64,000 nt of DNA. Source: Pectobacterium sp013449375 (lineage in GTDB: Bacteria > Pseudomonadota > Gammaproteobacteria > Enterobacterales > Enterobacteriaceae). Where the stretch lies: the NCBI RefSeq assembly GCF_048593165.1, contig NZ_CP184271.1, one strand, 5' to 3'. The position numbers and the translations under genes are program-made. Below are positions 62,328 through 64,000 of this stretch, piece after piece (the first letter of the stretch is position 1; every line of letters starts with the position of its first letter). The notes beneath the pieces were generated by a model. That model saw only the letters and a list, made by a program, of their open reading frames with translations, did not search any database and was not told the DNA's origin.

Positions 62328-63548
62328 TTATAAAATCTCGTCCGCCCACTGTGTTGCTTCCATGATTAAGGTAAAGAAGCCTTTTTCATCAAGACCTAAT
62401 TGCGTTAAAAGCGGTCTAAGTGCTTCCCATTCTTGCTGTTCATATTTAGCTATTACCCTCAGGTAAAGTGCGAATTCACCAGTATGCTCCAATAAACTCT
62501 GGTTAATTTTTTCCGATAGCGCGATTTGTGAAAGCAGTAGAGGCATTGGTAAATCTAATACGGCATCGAGCAGCGACAATAACCCGCACAAGAATGCCTC
62601 GGTGGTGTCCTCATTTACATTAAAAGAGGCATATAATAATTCAAAGAATCTGGCGCGAATTAAACTGGTTCGATAAAGCTCGTCGGGCTTATTGTCATTA
62701 CTGTTGGCTATGCTGATTAAGGAAACAAAACGTTTAAGTTCCCGTTGCCCAAGTAACATCACCATAGAGCGGAACGACATTGAAGTTGCGGTAATGCCAA
62801 AACGGGTGTTGTATTTGATATTGGTAATATGGCGCATCAATTTATAATAAAGCGACAAATCGGCACACACCAATTCCTCGATCGTGGCATAGTTGATCTC
62901 CGGTTTATTGACTTCTCTTAGCAGCCTGATGGTGTTGTTAGAATTATTAATGAGTTTCTTCGATCTAATCATTTCAGGGTGACTGAAGAAATACCCTTGG
63001 AAAAGAGAAATACCGATTTTTTTGCTCTGCAAGTATTGCTCATGTGTTTCTACTTTTTCAGCCAGATACGCTAATTTATGCTGTGTGGTTCTGTGAATGA
63101 AATTTTCAATATCATTAAACGTCGACAAAGTTAAATCGAATTTGATGACATCAATATAAGGTAAAAAACGATCCCATGCTGAATTCATCGAGAAATCATC
63201 CAGTGCAAATCTGAAGCCTTTTCTTTTTAGCTTTTTTACGGCGACCAAGAGATCGTTGTTGGGGGGCGAATTTTCAAGAATTTCGATAACGACCTTTTCC
63301 TGTGGCAGGATTTCTGCCTGACCACTGATCAGCAACTGATGGGGAAAATTAATGTAGTAAGGCTGATCTTCAACCACGGATTTTGTCAACGGATTGGTTA
63401 AAAACTGATCGGAAATAAGCTGTGCGGTCGCAAATTCAGGGGTGACATCAGGAAATTTATTGGTGATGTCCATGCGAAAAAGGAGCTCATAGGCAACCGT
63501 TTGAAGATGGTTATTTAAAATGGGTTGACGGGCAACAAATGAATACAT
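62328..63548 (-). CDS. EAL and HDOD domain protein (putative c-di-GMP signalling)
   Basis: A 406-residue cytoplasmic protein with an N-terminal EAL domain (about residues 1-200) and a C-terminal HDOD domain (about 205-400), like the YuxH family. In the EAL part the positions expected for catalysis are filled: E in YELLFR, N in YYINFP, E in VIEILE, both D in ALDDFS, K in IKFD, E in LAEKVET and Q in LFQGYFF. Phosphodiesterase activity on c-di-GMP is therefore possible, although EGVE reads EKVE and DDFG reads DDFS. The start at 63548 (MYSFVARQPI) fits the family; the frame upstream of it looks non-coding. It stands alone on the minus strand. Confidence 0.9.
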   Translation of the reverse strand: MYSFVARQPILNNHLQTVAYELLFRMDITNKFPDVTPEFATAQLISDQFLTNPLTKSVVEDQPYYINFPHQLLISGQAEILPQEKVVIEILENSPPNNDLLVAVKKLKRKGFRFALDDFSMNSAWDRFLPYIDVIKFDLTLSTFNDIENFIHRTTQHKLAYLAEKVETHEQYLQSKKIGISLFQGYFFSHPEMIRSKKLINNSNNTIRLLREVNKPEINYATIEELVCADLSLYYKLMRHITNIKYNTRFGITATSMSFRSMVMLLGQRELKRFVSLISIANSNDNKPDELYRTSLIRARFFELLYASFNVNEDTTEAFLCGLLSLLDAVLDLPMPLLLSQIALSEKINQSLLEHTGEFALYLRVIAKYEQQEWEALRPLLTQLGLDEKGFFTLIMEATQWADEIL

Positions 63549-64000
63549 AGCTGTTCTCCATGTAAACCATACGCATTTGCCAGTAGTGGAAAGCGTTTTT
63601 ATTAAAATTTTTATAAAAATCAGCAAGTATTCGGTAATTTTAGCAGGTTTTATTAAAAAGGAAGGTCGGTTTCCCTAAATCCTCACGCGAGACGTATTGA
63701 TGAGTTCTGCGTCTTTGGGTTGATGGTTTAGGCTTTCTCTGGTGTTCAGTTTTGCAACAACTCTATGCCGATTAGTGAACATTCCGTTAACCGGAAAGGA
63801 AATTTCGTAAAAAGAGTAGGCGGGAGCGTCGCAGAGCGTTACCTTCATGCTTATCGTTCGGGCGAATATCCTTTATAATATCCGCCTTTTTTCACCGGAC
63901 AGTAATCCAGAAAAACCATGCCGTGCAGCGAAAATGCCACTGTTTTGGCGCTGTGACCTACCGTGAAAAGTAGTCCATCGTGAAAACGTGTGAGCTGGCG
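63549..64000. other. Terminal non-coding stretch
   Basis: No gene found. TATAAT at 63874-63879 lies in a near-palindrome (GGCGAATATCC, then TATAATATCCGCC) and may be the -10 of a gene beginning beyond the window; the sequence 17 bases before it (TTATCG) is a poor -35. Confidence 0.45.

Overview
The window is chromosomal DNA from a soft-rot enterobacterium, most likely Pectobacterium. The gene content and order are those of Enterobacterales (ycaI-msbA-lpxK, cmoM-mukFEB, ompF-asnS-pncB-pepN-pyrD-zapC, rlmL-uup-pqiABC-rmf). A family 9 pectate lyase sits inside this backbone, and ERIC repeats and other short palindromic repeats lie in several gaps. The species is inferred; no rRNA or other decisive marker is present.

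Layout. 1-2161: end of an iron-siderophore ABC transporter (two permeases, one ATPase). 2292-9266: tmaR, then comEC, msbA and lpxK, a repeat-bearing gap where E. coli carries ycaQ, then ycaR and kdsB. 9350-11083: a long ERIC element and a PL9 pectate lyase inserted between kdsB and ycbJ. 11283-20411: ycbJ and elyC (converging and overlapping), cmoM, and the MukBEF condensin genes. 20748-24095: an ERIC element, then ldtD, mepK and gloC. 24167-29883 (minus strand): aspC, an OmpF-type porin, asnS, pncB. 30107-40101: pepN, pyrD, zapC, ycbX (minus), rlmL, uup. 40142-44394: a palindromic repeat, pqiABC, rmf. 44824-46760: a chemotaxis receptor, a duplicated segment, and tRNA-Ser(GGA). 47039-54735: a frameshifted ycdX, ycdY, yceB and mdtH (both minus), rimJ-yceH-mviM, murJ. 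54845-63548: argS (minus), a possible 39-residue membrane protein, yecM, cutC, then minus-strand cmoB-cmoA, yecN, yecE and an EAL-HDOD protein. 63549-64000 has no gene I can support.

How the genes fit together. Much of the window builds or maintains the envelope: LPS lipid A (msbA, lpxK), CMP-Kdo supply (kdsB), peptidoglycan (elyC, ldtD, mepK, murJ), outer-membrane integrity (PqiABC) and a porin. A second theme is RNA and translation: cmoM/cmoA/cmoB modify the tRNA wobble base, RlmL modifies 23S rRNA, RimJ acetylates a ribosomal protein, Rmf hibernates ribosomes, and asnS/argS charge tRNAs. Plant-associated functions are the secreted pectate lyase and perhaps the chemoreceptor and siderophore uptake.

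I found no convincing new multi-gene system. The points most worth checking are a disrupted ycdX beside an intact ycdY, a terminator-like hairpin in the pectate lyase leader, two related families of structured repeats, a small membrane ORF upstream of argS, and a partly duplicated tRNA-Ser terminator region.
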